Shown here: piece after piece, positions 17,789 through 27,657 of the stretch | How positions within the stretch are numbered: position 1 is the stretch's first letter | Layout of the letters: each line of letters begins with the position of its first letter | Assembly: GCA_017428215.1 (NCBI GenBank) | Contig: JAFRRH010000050.1 | Location: 1-64,000 of the forward strand | Length of the DNA stretch: 64,000 bases | Origin: Selenomonadaceae bacterium | GTDB lineage: Bacteria > Bacillota > Negativicutes > Selenomonadales > Selenomonadaceae | Direction of reading: 5' to 3' | Notes under the pieces: generated by a model | Database searches by the model: none | What the model saw: only the letters and a program-made list of their open reading frames with translations | What the model was told of the DNA's origin: nothing | Translations under genes and position numbers: made by a program

Positions 17789-18319
17789 TTGTACACTAAA
17801 AAAATTTATTTCAGCGGCGGCAACGTTCAGGAGTTGCAAGAAATTTTTACAGATATTCCCGGTGTCGTGAGCGTTTTAGTCGGGAAATTATCTGCGCGGA
17901 ACGTTCATAGCTACGTAAATTACGAGCCGCAGACTTTAGAGGAAGTTGCGAGCGTCGAAATTGAATTCAATCCTAAAAAAATGGATTTGTCGATGCTAAT
18001 GGACGTTCTGTTCAATGTGCTCAATCCTTATGTAGAAAATAATTTGGGCGTTTTTTATTCAAGTGGCGAAGACGAGCCGCAAGTCGAGTTGCATTTGAAT
18101 TTTATCGCCAATCGCGGCAAGGAACCCGTCGTTTCTAAAGCGTGCTTGACGATTAACGACCCGCATGTTGATAAAATTGTTCGGAAATGTTATGTCAAAG
18201 TCGGACGACTGATAAATTTCGTCGCCGCGCCCGAAGACGAGCAAAATTTTTTGCGCAAGCACCCCGAAATAAAAACGGATATAGACTTGACAAAGCTTAA
18301 AACTTCCCTTAGATTTTAG
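17789..18319 (+). CDS. MsrA-like protein lacking the catalytic cysteine
   Basis: 176 residues. IYFSGGNVQELQEIFTDIPGV (residues 6-26) aligns with the MsrA N-terminus '.laGGCFWg.e..f..i.GV', and VEIEFNPKKMDLSMLMDVLFNVLNP with the following MsrA strand and helix. At the active site GCFW is replaced by GNVQ, so methionine sulfoxide reduction is not expected. The C-terminal third does not follow MsrA closely. GGGGAG precedes the start (given here as GTG/TTG-type at 17789). The LCP gene follows within 20 bp. It may be a binding or regulatory pseudoenzyme; function unknown. Confidence 0.5.
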   Translation: MYTKKIYFSGGNVQELQEIFTDIPGVVSVLVGKLSARNVHSYVNYEPQTLEEVASVEIEFNPKKMDLSMLMDVLFNVLNPYVENNLGVFYSSGEDEPQVELHLNFIANRGKEPVVSKACLTINDPHVDKIVRKCYVKVGRLINFVAAPEDEQNFLRKHPEIKTDIDLTKLKTSLRF

Positions 18320-18337
18320 CTGATGGGAGGTGGGAAA

Positions 18338-19426
18338 ATGCGCGAACGATTGGAGGAAAAACGGAAGAAATTCTTATGTAAAATGCGTAATCGGAAATTA
18401 TTTTGGTCATTAATACTTTGTTTTTTAATAATAATGTGTTCGCTGGCGCACTTAGGGTTTAATTCGGACTTCACGCGGATAAAAGACGGCTTGACGGAAA
18501 AAATTGCTCCGGAAAAAGTATTGCCGACGTTTAGCAAGCCAACGACGATAATGTTAATGGGCGTTGACGAGCGCAAAGACGATGTTGGGCGTTCAGATAC
18601 GCTGATGATTTTAAATTTATCAGAGGATAAAGCGTCATTGTTGACAATTCCGCGAGACACTTTGGTTTATATCGAACGGCACGGCTACCAAAAAATAAAT
18701 GCGGCGTATGCATACGGCGGCGCAAAATTAGCGCGTGAAACTGTGGAAGATTTTCTTGGCATTGACATTGATTACTACGTGACGATAAATAAATCGCGCT
18801 TTGCTGAAGTGATTGACGCGATGGGCGGCGTTGATATTTACGTCGAACGCGATATGCACTACGAAGACCCTTGGGACGATGACGGCGGACTTTATATTGA
18901 TTTAAAGCAAGGACTTCAACACCTCGACGGACAAACGGCGATAGAATTTGTTAGATTTCGCGACGCAGAGGGCGACGTTGGGCGCGTTCGTCGTCAACAG
19001 GCATTTATGCGAGCCTGCGCGGACAGATTAACTGAACCGTCTATGCTGATTAAAATTCCGGAACTTTTAAGCGTGGCAGTCAAAGCGATTGATACGGATT
19101 TATCATCTGGGAAAATGTTAGCGGTTGCCGGTTCACTAAAAAGCGCGGAGGCGGCAAGAAATGTTAAAACGGGCGTCGTGCCTGGTTGGTTGCAATATAT
19201 CGACGGCGTAAGTTATCTTATTCCCGACGGCGAACGACTCGGCAAAGTCATGCGGAAAAATTTGGACTTCAAAGTAGATAAAAAACATTTCGAGGAGCTT
19301 ACCTACGAATACACGCCTGGAAATGACGCTGATTATTACGATGTGAATTTCAATCCGGAAAAAGATATGCGGCTAATGGATTATATGGAGCGGCGTAAGT
19401 TCGATTTATCGGATAATAAGTTGTAA
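18338..19426 (+). CDS. LytR-CpsA-Psr (LCP) family protein
   Basis: About 362 residues from ATG 18338, which follows GGGAGGTGG; an in-frame ATG 15 bp earlier overlaps that SD. One N-terminal membrane helix (LFWSLILCFLIIMCSLAHLGF) and an extracellular LCP domain: MLMGVDERKDDVGRSDTLMI, LTIPRDTLVYI, INAAYAYGG and the Arg-rich EFVRFRDAEGDVGRVRRQQ. LCP enzymes ligate lipid-linked glycopolymers to peptidoglycan or proteins. Likely cotranscribed with the MsrA-like gene. Confidence 0.9.
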   Translation: MRERLEEKRKKFLCKMRNRKLFWSLILCFLIIMCSLAHLGFNSDFTRIKDGLTEKIAPEKVLPTFSKPTTIMLMGVDERKDDVGRSDTLMILNLSEDKASLLTIPRDTLVYIERHGYQKINAAYAYGGAKLARETVEDFLGIDIDYYVTINKSRFAEVIDAMGGVDIYVERDMHYEDPWDDDGGLYIDLKQGLQHLDGQTAIEFVRFRDAEGDVGRVRRQQAFMRACADRLTEPSMLIKIPELLSVAVKAIDTDLSSGKMLAVAGSLKSAEAARNVKTGVVPGWLQYIDGVSYLIPDGERLGKVMRKNLDFKVDKKHFEELTYEYTPGNDADYYDVNFNPEKDMRLMDYMERRKFDLSDNKL

Positions 19427-19430
19427 AAAA

Positions 19431-19462
19431 ATTCCTGTCGATAATGACAGGAGTTTTTATTT
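19431..19462 (+). terminator. Terminator after the LCP gene
   Basis: CCTGTC-GATAAT-GACAGG stem-loop followed by AGTTTTTATTTT. Confidence 0.75.
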
Positions 19463-19525
19463 TATCGTGACGATAGTTGCGTCGGTACCGCCTTTTGACG
19501 GGATAAAATTTTGTCCGCGCAGATT

Positions 19526-21571
19526 TTATTTCTGAACAAACTTGGAGCCGCTAACTTTATAAGTTTCGTCGTTGATATGAAAAGTTTTAGCTGTAAAATC
19601 TTTCAAAATAACGGAGCCTTCTTCAAAAGTCAACGTTACAGCTTTATCTTTGTAGGTTGCTGTAAAGTCAAGGCTGTCGAGAGTTAGCGTATCTTTATCA
19701 TCAAAGCCAAAAATAACGTCCTTGCCTTCGCCGGTGTTGTAGATAAAAATATCTGCGCCATCGTTGCCCCAAAGCGAATCATTACCGGCACCGCCAATTA
19801 GCGTATCATCGCCCGCGCCGCCATAAATTTTGTCAGCACCAGAGCCACCGAGTAATTTATCTTTACCTGCGCCGCCTTCGAGCGTGTCATTGCCGAAGCC
19901 GCCATAAATTTTATCATCGCCCTTGTTGCCCTGAATAGAATCATTGCCCGATTCGCCGTAAAGTATATCAGCTTTCGAGCCGCCCAAAATTACGTTGTCA
20001 AGCTTATTGCCGACAATTTTAACTGCCGTCGTGCGTTTAGAGGCGTCAGCAGTTCCAACATTTGCGTCAAGTTTCACGGGTGATTTTGTCGAGTTCTTAA
20101 TTGTTAAAGTTGTCGCGCCGCTAACGAGAGTCTCAAAAGCTTTGCCCTTAGAATCAATCATGCTAAGTTTTTTATTTGCGCCGTCTTTAACAGTCAACGT
20201 GCCCTTACCGATTGTGAAGATAACGTCCGTGCCGTCGAGTGTAGCTTTGGAAATTGCCGCGCCGAGAGAAATTTTATCGCCCGTCACGTAGTCTTCAATA
20301 ACATCATTGCCCGCCGTGTAAACAAAAACGTCGTTGCCATTGCCGCCTTTTAAAGTGTCGTCGCTCTTGCCGCCGCTCAACGTATCTTTACCGTTGCCGC
20401 CGAGAATAGAATCATTGCCCGCGCCGCCGAGAATAGAATTATCTTTAGCGTTGCCAATAATCGTTATACCCTTTTTAAGGGCCGAAGCCTTAACGTTCTT
20501 AACTGTGCTTGCGAAATCCGCGAGGTCGAGAGTGTCTTCATCAAAGTCCGTCGAGAGCGTCAAAACGGTTTTATTGCTGTTGTAAGAAACGCCGTCGGGC
20601 ATTCCGTCAGAATAATTTTTGGCAAGATAGCGCAATTCAGCATAGCCACCAACTACATTTCTGCCGCTTCCACTTGTAAAGGAAGTGTAGGTTGTCGTAG
20701 CGTCATCAAAACCTCCGACAAGTACGCAAAGTCCGCCAATGACAGGATCCGGCAATTTATCAGCATAGGGAACATTCGCCGCCAAAGCAACTTCCGCCAT
20801 ACCCTGTAGAATCAATCTATCAAGATAATTCGTGTAATTATATGTCCAAGAATGAAAGTCTGAACTAACGTGACAATCATTTGGAAGTGTACCATTTAAA
20901 TCATCTTCCGTCATGTTGTAGAGAAGGTCTGAATTGATTTCCAGCGTTATTTCGGAGGCAAGTCCCATATCATAATCAAAATCCAATTCTACTGCTTGTG
21001 TATTTTTAGTGCCTTTGCTATCGAATTCAATCTTCATCGTGGTGACATTGGCTCTACCGTCCGTAAAGTTAACGCCGAGCGATTGATTGATGAGGGCGAG
21101 GGCTTCGGGTATCCACCAGTTATAAAGCGCACGAACAACGAGTTTTTGTTTCTCAAGATAAGTTTCGCTGTCGTAGTTGAAATTTGCACCGGCTTTTTGG
21201 TTAGTAACTTCTTCGTATTCGACATTAACAGTTAGTCCGTTTTTGGTAAATGAATTATATTCGGCGTCGGTGAGCTTAACAGCTTTGGCGGTTTCGGGCA
21301 TGATTGATTCGGCAGTTTTATCCGTTTTGCCGCCAGCGTCGGAACCTGTAATTGCTCCGGTGTCTTTGTTGTTGATACGGATTCCGCAAACTTGCTCGCA
21401 AAAATCTTGGCTTGAGTAACCTTTCTGCGCGGCTTGAAATTCGGCTTTAAACGCGGTGTAATTTCCTGCGCCCACAGCTTTAAAAGCTTCGTCAGCGGCG
21501 TCGGTGCCTGTCTTTTTAGTTTCAACAAGCGTTTTGACAAATTTCTTGATAATTCCAACTTGCGTCGACAT
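19526..21571 (-). CDS. RTX-type calcium-binding secreted protein
   Basis: About 681 residues. ATG 21571 (MSTQVGIIKKFVKTLV) is preferred because TAGGAGATG precedes it; upstream in-frame codons lie in the promoter. The N-terminal ~330 residues are not recognised. From ~375 two blocks of GGxGxDxxx nonapeptides occur (GGAGNDSILGGNGKDTLSGG; GGAGKDKLLGGSGADKIYGG). They form Ca-binding beta rolls and are typical of type I secretion substrates. There is no Sec signal peptide, consistent with type I export, but no cognate HlyB/HlyD genes lie beside it. Possibly a surface or S-layer-like adhesin. Confidence 0.85.
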   Translation of the reverse strand: MSTQVGIIKKFVKTLVETKKTGTDAADEAFKAVGAGNYTAFKAEFQAAQKGYSSQDFCEQVCGIRINNKDTGAITGSDAGGKTDKTAESIMPETAKAVKLTDAEYNSFTKNGLTVNVEYEEVTNQKAGANFNYDSETYLEKQKLVVRALYNWWIPEALALINQSLGVNFTDGRANVTTMKIEFDSKGTKNTQAVELDFDYDMGLASEITLEINSDLLYNMTEDDLNGTLPNDCHVSSDFHSWTYNYTNYLDRLILQGMAEVALAANVPYADKLPDPVIGGLCVLVGGFDDATTTYTSFTSGSGRNVVGGYAELRYLAKNYSDGMPDGVSYNSNKTVLTLSTDFDEDTLDLADFASTVKNVKASALKKGITIIGNAKDNSILGGAGNDSILGGNGKDTLSGGKSDDTLKGGNGNDVFVYTAGNDVIEDYVTGDKISLGAAISKATLDGTDVIFTIGKGTLTVKDGANKKLSMIDSKGKAFETLVSGATTLTIKNSTKSPVKLDANVGTADASKRTTAVKIVGNKLDNVILGGSKADILYGESGNDSIQGNKGDDKIYGGFGNDTLEGGAGKDKLLGGSGADKIYGGAGDDTLIGGAGNDSLWGNDGADIFIYNTGEGKDVIFGFDDKDTLTLDSLDFTATYKDKAVTLTFEEGSVILKDFTAKTFHINDETYKVSGSKFVQK

Positions 21572-21599
21572 ATAATCATCTCCTACAAATATTTTTGTC

Positions 21600-21628
21600 A
21601 TAATATCAATAAATAAAACGCAACGCAA
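21600..21628 (-). promoter_or_regulatory. Probable promoter of the RTX gene
   Basis: Minus strand TTGCGT (21623-21628), 17 bp, TATTAT (21600-21605), about 29 bp ahead of the ATG. Confidence 0.5.
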
Positions 21629-21639
21629 GTATCCAAAGG

Positions 21640-21666
21640 GTAAAAAAAACCCGCCTTTCGACGGAA
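21640..21666 (-). terminator. Terminator after the DUF1919 cluster
   Basis: Minus strand CCGTC-GAAA-GGCGG hairpin followed by GTTTTTTTT; ends the ileS-DUF1919 direction of transcription. Confidence 0.6.
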
Positions 21667-21743
21667 TTTAAGAAAACGCGTTCATTAAATGAAAAATGCC
21701 TCCGAAATGATTTCGTCGGCAAAAAATTTTAAGGAAATATAAT

Positions 21744-22602
21744 TTACATTTCAATCAGCGGTGTTTTCTTGCCGTAGAGGAGCATATCGAACACGTCGTA
21801 ATAAAATGGAGCACCAACTGCAAAATGATTGACGATATTCCAAAATTCCCAGCTTTTTTTAATTTCGGGATTGATATACCATGCCGAATCTAAATCGGAC
21901 TTAAACGGCACAAAACAAACTTTTTTCGCATAAGGGAGCGCATCGAATTGCTCCAAAAACTTTTTGTCCCCAGTATGCGCTGTTACGAAAAGATTGTACC
22001 AGTTAATTTTTTGCTTACGCTCATTCCATTTAGCAACAGCTTTATCAAAGTCGGGATAATGATTCATGTAGATAGTAATGTCTCCAAGCATGACAATCGG
22101 ATAATAAAACTTTAAATCCGTTTGCCACTTCATTTCCTTAAGAATTGGTTTTTCTTCCATGTAGCCTCGCAGTGAATGCAATAAATGCATGTAATCATTT
22201 GCAACGAGGAACATATTAATAACTGGCGCATAAAACGGTAAGCCAAGCGTATGACTAATTAAGCCGCCAAAACAATTCATTGCAAAAATCGACAGGCGCG
22301 AGCGTTGAAGTTTACGATATTTTTCAAGCGTGAAACCAGGAATGGTGACAATCCAGTCGCCCAAAAGTTTTTCTTCGAGCAGGTTAAGTCGGCGGGCGTC
22401 TTGAGTGACTTTGCTCATGCCGATTTTTTTTGCACCGACGGCAAGGATTTCATAATCCCCCCCCCCGGTCAACTTTGGCAATGTCATCGTTTGACGCTTC
22501 GCCGACAATTTCTAAGCCGTCGTGCTGATATTCCAAAATCTTCAGCGCGTAGTCTTTAAACGTCATGTCATTCGAGACTTGCCAAATTAAAATTCTTAAC
22601 AT
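21744..22602 (-). pseudogene. DUF1919 protein, copy 1, phase-variable, out of frame (G10)
   Basis: The gene starts at ATG 22602 after GAGGTGG with MLRILIWQVSNDMTFKDYAL. A run of ten C (22457-22466, G on the coding strand) interrupts it at about codon 46. The reading frame needs a tract of 9 or 12, so this copy is off by +1 and stops just after the tract. The other frame after the tract is open to the end and carries DUF1919: LQRSRLSIFAMNCFGGL, then KAVAKWNERKQKINWYNLF, ending KKTPLIEM. DUF1919 proteins are linked to exopolysaccharide biosynthesis. An internal start (MTLPKLTGGG) is in frame with this tract but has no clear SD. Confidence 0.75.
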
Positions 22603-22614
22603 TAAACCACCTCA

Positions 22615-23525
22615 TTACATCTCAATCAGCGGCGTTTTCTTGCCATAAAGCAACATGTCAAACACGTCGTAATAGAAAAATGTACCCCAACCAAATCGAA
22701 TTACCATTGCATGAATGTCATTTTTTGCCTCTTTATCAATTTCGGGATTAATGTACCATGCCGAATCTAAATCAGACTTAAAAGGCACGAAACAAATTTT
22801 TTTACCGTAAGGAAGTGCGTCAAATAGTTCAAGAAGGTCTGGTTTTGCCGTATACATTTCCACAAAGATATTGTACCAGTTAATTCTAGGCTTTCTTCTT
22901 TCCCACATCTCGACGAAATCATCAAATGTTTTGTAATGTACCATAGTCATAGCAATATCGCCCAACTTAGGTTTTTGATTATTTGGGTGCAATATAAACG
23001 TAGATTCTTCGTAGATATTTCCAGTGTTTTTACTAACAGACTCCGATTGAGATTTTTTCCCATTGAGAGTAAGTTTTTCGTTTAAATAACGTTGCGGTTC
23101 GCGCAAGAATTTAATAAAGCCATATGGCTCCACGCCATTGGTACCAAACGGCGTACGAACCGGTAATCCCAGCATTTTACTTATTAAGCCCCCAAAACAA
23201 TGCGGAGAGAAAATCGATAGGTGCGAGCGTTGAAGTTTACGATACTTTTCGAGCGTGAAACCAGGAATGGTGACAATCCTATCGCCCAAAAGTTTTTCTT
23301 CAGGCAGATTAAGTCGGCGGGCGTCTTGAGTAACTTTGTTCATGCCGATTTTTCTTGCGCCGACGGCAAGGATTTCATAATCCCCCCCCGGTCAACTTTG
23401 GCAATGTCATCGTTTACTGCTTCGCCGACAATTTCCAAGCCGTCGTGCTGATATTCCAAAATCTTCAGCGCGTAGTCTTTAAACGTCATGTCATTCGAGA
23501 CTTGCCAAATTAAAATTCTTAACAT
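22615..23525 (-). pseudogene. DUF1919 protein, copy 2, phase-variable, out of frame (G8)
   Basis: Same start and layout as copy 1 (ATG 23525). The tract is eight C (23392-23399), one short of the in-frame length 9; the first frame ends shortly after it (IMKSLPSAQEKSA). The downstream frame holds the DUF1919 core (RSHLSIFSPHCFGGLISKMLG) and the same KKTPLIEM end. The central ~70 residues differ strongly from copies 1 and 3, so the paralogues probably have different specificity. A one-base gain would restore it. Confidence 0.75.
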
Positions 23526-23537
23526 TAAATCACCTCA

Positions 23538-24402
23538 TTACATCTCAATAAGCGGGGTCTTCTTGCCATAAAGCAACATGTCAAACACGTCGTAATAAAA
23601 AGGATCACCAAGTGCAAAACGATTAACAATGTCCCAAAATTCCAAGCCTTTTTTAATTTCGGGATTGATATACCATGCCGAATCTAAATCGGACTTAAAC
23701 GGCACGAAACAAACTTTTTTACCGTAGGGGAGCGCGTCGAATTGCTCCAAAATTTTTTTGTCCTCCGTGTAAGCCGTAACACAAATATTATACCAATTAA
23801 TTTTTTGCTTGCGCTCATTCCATTTAGCAACAGCCTCATCAAAGTCGGGATAATGACTCATGTTAATATTGACGTCTCCGAGCGTTACGATAGGATAATT
23901 AATTTTTAAAACTGGTTGCCAAACTATTTTATTAAGAATTAAATGTTTTTCCATATATTCTCTCGGTGAACTCAGGAAACGTATATTTTCATTTGGATTA
24001 CGTATACCATTATTAACAAAAGGCGAACGGAATGGCAAACCGAGCGTATTTGACATTACTCCACCGAAACAATTCATTGCGAAAATCGATAGGCGCGAGC
24101 GTTGAAGTTTACGATATTTTTCAAGCGTGAAACCGGGGATAGTTACAATCCAGTCGCCCAAAAGTTTTTCTTCAGGCAGATTAAGGCGGCGGGCGTCTTG
24201 CGTGACTTTGTTCATGCCGATTTTTCTTGCGCCGACGGCAAGGATTTCATAATCCCCCCCCCCCCCGGTCAACTTTGGCAATGTCATCGTTTACTGCTTC
24301 GCCGACAATTTCCAAGCCGTCGTGCTGATATTCCAAAATTTGTAGCGCGTAGTCTTTAAAAGTTTTGTCGTCCGAGACTTGCCAAATTAAAATTCTTAAC
24401 AT
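23538..24402 (-). pseudogene. DUF1919 protein, copy 3, phase-variable, out of frame (G13)
   Basis: Starts at ATG 24402, just 6 bp after the ileS stop, with MLRILIWQVSDDKTFKDYAL. Thirteen C (24254-24266) put the downstream frame off by +1; 12 would be in frame. The core reads RSRLSIFAMNCFGGVMSNTLGLPF and ends KKTPLIEM. Close to copy 1 outside the central region. Transcription probably comes from ileS or upstream. Confidence 0.75.
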
Positions 24403-24408
24403 AAATTC

Positions 24409-27400
24409 TCAAATCCTTTCTACGGCAAGGGAAATTTTCTCGCCGTTAATGTCCCATTCTTTAGCGGCGTCGTTCGCGGAGAAAATAATTTCGTTAGCGA
24501 GGGTGACAGCTTGAATTTCTGCGACATTGCGTTTGATAATTTCGGCGAGCTTGTCATTGCCCGACGCGAAAATTTTTATCCTGTCCGTGACCTCAAAATT
24601 ACTCTCGCGGCGCATGACTTGCACCTTGCTGATAATCTCGCGAACAAAACCTTCCTCAATCAGCGCGGGCGTTAACTTCGTCGAAAGCGCAATAGAAACG
24701 TCGCCTTCGCTTTGGCAGTTGAAGCCTTCGCTTTGCGTGATGACAATCTCAATATCTTCCGTCGTCAAGGTTATGTCGCCGAGTTTAAGCTCGCCGGTCT
24801 TGTCGAGTTCAAGTTTAGCGGCGGCTCCGTCAAGGTTTTTAAGAGATTTTTGAACTTCGCCCATACGCTTGCCGACTTTTTTACCGAGCACACGGAAATT
24901 AGGCTTGATGTTATATTTGATGAACTCGCCCATATCTGCGCGGAATTCGACGTTCTTAACGTTAAGTTCGTCCTCAATAATCTCAACAAAAAATTCCGGT
25001 AAAGCCTCTGCCTTAACAAACATATTGGCGACGGGTTGACGATTTTTAATGTTGGTTGCATTACGAGCCGCACGCCCCAACACGACAATTTTTAAAACCG
25101 CGTCCATGTTGCGTTCAAGTTCAACGTCGATAAATTTTTCGTCGGCAACGGGATAATCGCACAGGTGAACGCTTTCAGGCGCAGTCTTATCGATTGAGCA
25201 AACGAGATTGCGATAAATATTTTCCGTAATAAATGGAACCATAGGAGCCGCCGCCTTAGCAAACGTAACCAGCGCGGTGTACAGCGTCATGTAAGCGTTG
25301 ATTTTATCTTGCTCCATGCCCTTAGCCCAGAAACGCGCACGACTTCTGCGCACATACCAATTACTAAGCTCGTCTACAAAATCTTGCAACGCCCGCGCAG
25401 ATTCCGGAACTTTATAATTAGCAAGTGCGTCGTCGACAGTCTTAACCATTGTATTTAAGCGCGACAGGAGCCATTTATCCATTACAGAAAGTTTATCGTA
25501 GTCAAGCGTGTATTTCGTGGCGTCAAAGTCGTCAATATTTGCATAAAGCACAAAGAACGCATAAGTATTCCACAGCGTGCCTAAAAATTTTCTCTGCCCC
25601 TCAACAACGGCGTCATCATGAAAACGATTCGGGAGCCAGGGCGCGGAATTTTCATAAAAGTACCAGCGAATTGCGTCTGCGCCGTGCTTAGCTAAAGTTT
25701 CCATTGGCGCAACGGCATTTCCTTTGGACTTCGACATTTTCTGCCCGTCCTTGTCCAAAACCAAACCGAGCACAATACAATTCTTAAACGACGTGTCATT
25801 AAAAATCAGCGTGGAAATCGCCATTAACGAATAAAACCAGCCGCGAGTTTGATCAACGGCCTCGCTGATAAAATCGGCGGGAAAATGTTTGTGGAAGAAA
25901 TCTTTATTCTCGAACGGATAATGGAATTGAGCAAACGGCATTGCGCCCGAATCAAACCAGCAGTCAATAACTTCCGGCACGCGGTGCATTTCCTTGCCGC
26001 ACTTCGGACACGGGAAAGTTACCTTGTCGATATACGGACGGTGCAACTCAATATCGTCCGGACAATTCGTCGACAGCGACTTTAACTCCTCGATTGAGCC
26101 GATTGAATGTTGATGACCGCATTCGCATTCCCAAATATTTAACGGCGTGCCCCAATAGCGGTTGCGACTTATGCCCCAATCCTGCACATGCTCCAGCCAA
26201 TCGCCAAAACGCCCCTTGCCAATCGTCGGAGGTATCCAATTAACCTTTGCATTATTTTTAAGCATATCTTCCCTAACCGCCGTCATCTTGATAAACCACG
26301 ACTCGCGGGCGTAGTAAATCAACGGAGTGTCACAACGCCAGCAATGCGGATAACTGTGTTCAAACGGCGGAGCTTTGAAAAGTTTTCCCGACTCTTTTAA
26401 ATCTTTAAGAATCAGCGGGTCGGCGTCCTTAACAAAAGTTCCTTCCCAATAAGTTTCCTTAGTCATATTGCCTTTGCTGTCAACGAACTGCACAAACGGA
26501 ATATCATATTTCCTGCAAACTCGGTTATCGTCCTCGCCAAAAGCCGGTGCACAGTGAACAATGCCCGTGCCGTCTTCAGTCGTAACATAATCGTCGCAGG
26601 TGACGTAATGAGCTTGCTTGCCCGAACGTTTAACAATTTCGTCAGCGAACGGATACAGTGGCTCATATTTTTTATATTCAAGCTCCGCGCCTTTGAACGT
26701 CGCCAAAATTTTTTTCTCGGCGTCGCCAAAATTTTTTTCAACCAACGCCGCCGCCAAAATGTATTTAACGCCGTCGACTTCAACCTTGACATAATCGACT
26801 TTGGCATTAACGCACAAACACAAGTTAGAAGGCAACGTCCAAGGGGTCGTCGTCCACGCAAGAAAATATGCGTCATCGTCCAAAGCTTTAAACTTTACAA
26901 CCGCTGAACGCTCTTTAATGTCCTTGTAACCTAGCGCGACTTCGTGACTGGAAAGCGGCGTGCCACAACGCGGACAATACGGAACGACTTTATGACCTTT
27001 GTAAAGCAAGCCTTTATCCCAAATCTGCTTGAGTGCCCACCACTCGGATTCAATGTAATTGTTTTCGTAAGTTATGTAGGGATTATCCATGTCCGCCCAA
27101 AAGCCCACGACGCCAGAAAATTCTTCCCACATCGTCTTATATTTCCAAACGGATTCGCGGCATTTTTTTATAAATGGCTCCATGCCATAAGCCTCGATTT
27201 GTTCCTTGCCATTAATGCCAATGAGCTTTTCAACCTCAAGTTCGACGGGCAAGCCGTGAGTGTCCCAGCCCGCCTTGCGAAAAACTTTTTGACCCTTCAT
27301 GGAGTGATAGCGCGGGAATAAATCTTTAATAACTCGCGTCAAGACGTGCCCGATATGCGGCTGTCCATTTGCCGTTGGCGGTCCGTCGTAAAAAGTATAT

Positions 27401-27522
27401 TCCTCGCAACCGTCGCGATTGTCGACTGCCTTCTGCGCGATATTTTTTTCCGCCCAAAAATTTTCGACTTCCTTCTCGCGGCTCGCGAAATTTAAATTGG
27501 TTTCAACCTTGCGATACAACAA
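24409..27522 (-). CDS. ileS: Isoleucyl-tRNA synthetase, long (IleS2-like) form
   Basis: 1037 residues, class I synthetase charging tRNA-Ile. HIGH motif PHIGHVLTR (~56-64), KMSKSKGN, the editing domain between them with GTGIVHCAPAFGEDD, and the anticodon-binding domain after ~650. The extended C-terminal region and residues such as GWDTHGLPVELEVEK fit the eukaryote-like IleS2 group, which in known cases tolerates mupirocin. The start is TTG 27522, 8 nt after GGAGG. The 135-bp upstream region is too short for a T-box leader. The DUF1919 genes follow on the same strand. Confidence 0.93.
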   Translation of the reverse strand: MLYRKVETNLNFASREKEVENFWAEKNIAQKAVDNRDGCEEYTFYDGPPTANGQPHIGHVLTRVIKDLFPRYHSMKGQKVFRKAGWDTHGLPVELEVEKLIGINGKEQIEAYGMEPFIKKCRESVWKYKTMWEEFSGVVGFWADMDNPYITYENNYIESEWWALKQIWDKGLLYKGHKVVPYCPRCGTPLSSHEVALGYKDIKERSAVVKFKALDDDAYFLAWTTTPWTLPSNLCLCVNAKVDYVKVEVDGVKYILAAALVEKNFGDAEKKILATFKGAELEYKKYEPLYPFADEIVKRSGKQAHYVTCDDYVTTEDGTGIVHCAPAFGEDDNRVCRKYDIPFVQFVDSKGNMTKETYWEGTFVKDADPLILKDLKESGKLFKAPPFEHSYPHCWRCDTPLIYYARESWFIKMTAVREDMLKNNAKVNWIPPTIGKGRFGDWLEHVQDWGISRNRYWGTPLNIWECECGHQHSIGSIEELKSLSTNCPDDIELHRPYIDKVTFPCPKCGKEMHRVPEVIDCWFDSGAMPFAQFHYPFENKDFFHKHFPADFISEAVDQTRGWFYSLMAISTLIFNDTSFKNCIVLGLVLDKDGQKMSKSKGNAVAPMETLAKHGADAIRWYFYENSAPWLPNRFHDDAVVEGQRKFLGTLWNTYAFFVLYANIDDFDATKYTLDYDKLSVMDKWLLSRLNTMVKTVDDALANYKVPESARALQDFVDELSNWYVRRSRARFWAKGMEQDKINAYMTLYTALVTFAKAAAPMVPFITENIYRNLVCSIDKTAPESVHLCDYPVADEKFIDVELERNMDAVLKIVVLGRAARNATNIKNRQPVANMFVKAEALPEFFVEIIEDELNVKNVEFRADMGEFIKYNIKPNFRVLGKKVGKRMGEVQKSLKNLDGAAAKLELDKTGELKLGDITLTTEDIEIVITQSEGFNCQSEGDVSIALSTKLTPALIEEGFVREIISKVQVMRRESNFEVTDRIKIFASGNDKLAEIIKRNVAEIQAVTLANEIIFSANDAAKEWDINGEKISLAVERI

Positions 27523-27627
27523 AATTTTTTCCTCCTCGTATAATCAATGCGGCAATGTTATCACGTCAACAAAAAAATTTCAACGTAGCTTTATAATTTC
27601 GTCTAAACTCAAATTTTCACAAAAACG

Positions 27628-27657
27628 CTCAAATCCTTATTAAGGAACAATGACTGA
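27628..27657 (+). pseudogene. Truncated peptide B0 (3' end only)
   Basis: Codons LKSLLRNND-stop match the LKSLFKDND-stop of the complete peptides, and the terminator and antisense promoter that follow are intact. The 5' part is replaced by the ileS upstream region, so an array edge was lost here. Confidence 0.65.

Noticed and set aside
19526..21571. A type I secretion operon around the RTX gene
   Set aside because: No HlyB/HlyD/TolC-like genes adjoin it; the ABC exporter at 9985 is linked to a MarR gene instead.
22615..23343. A start inside DUF1919 copy 2 at 23343 as a normal gene start
   Set aside because: No SD precedes it and the homologous upstream sequence is conserved in all three copies, so a slipped full-length gene is more likely.
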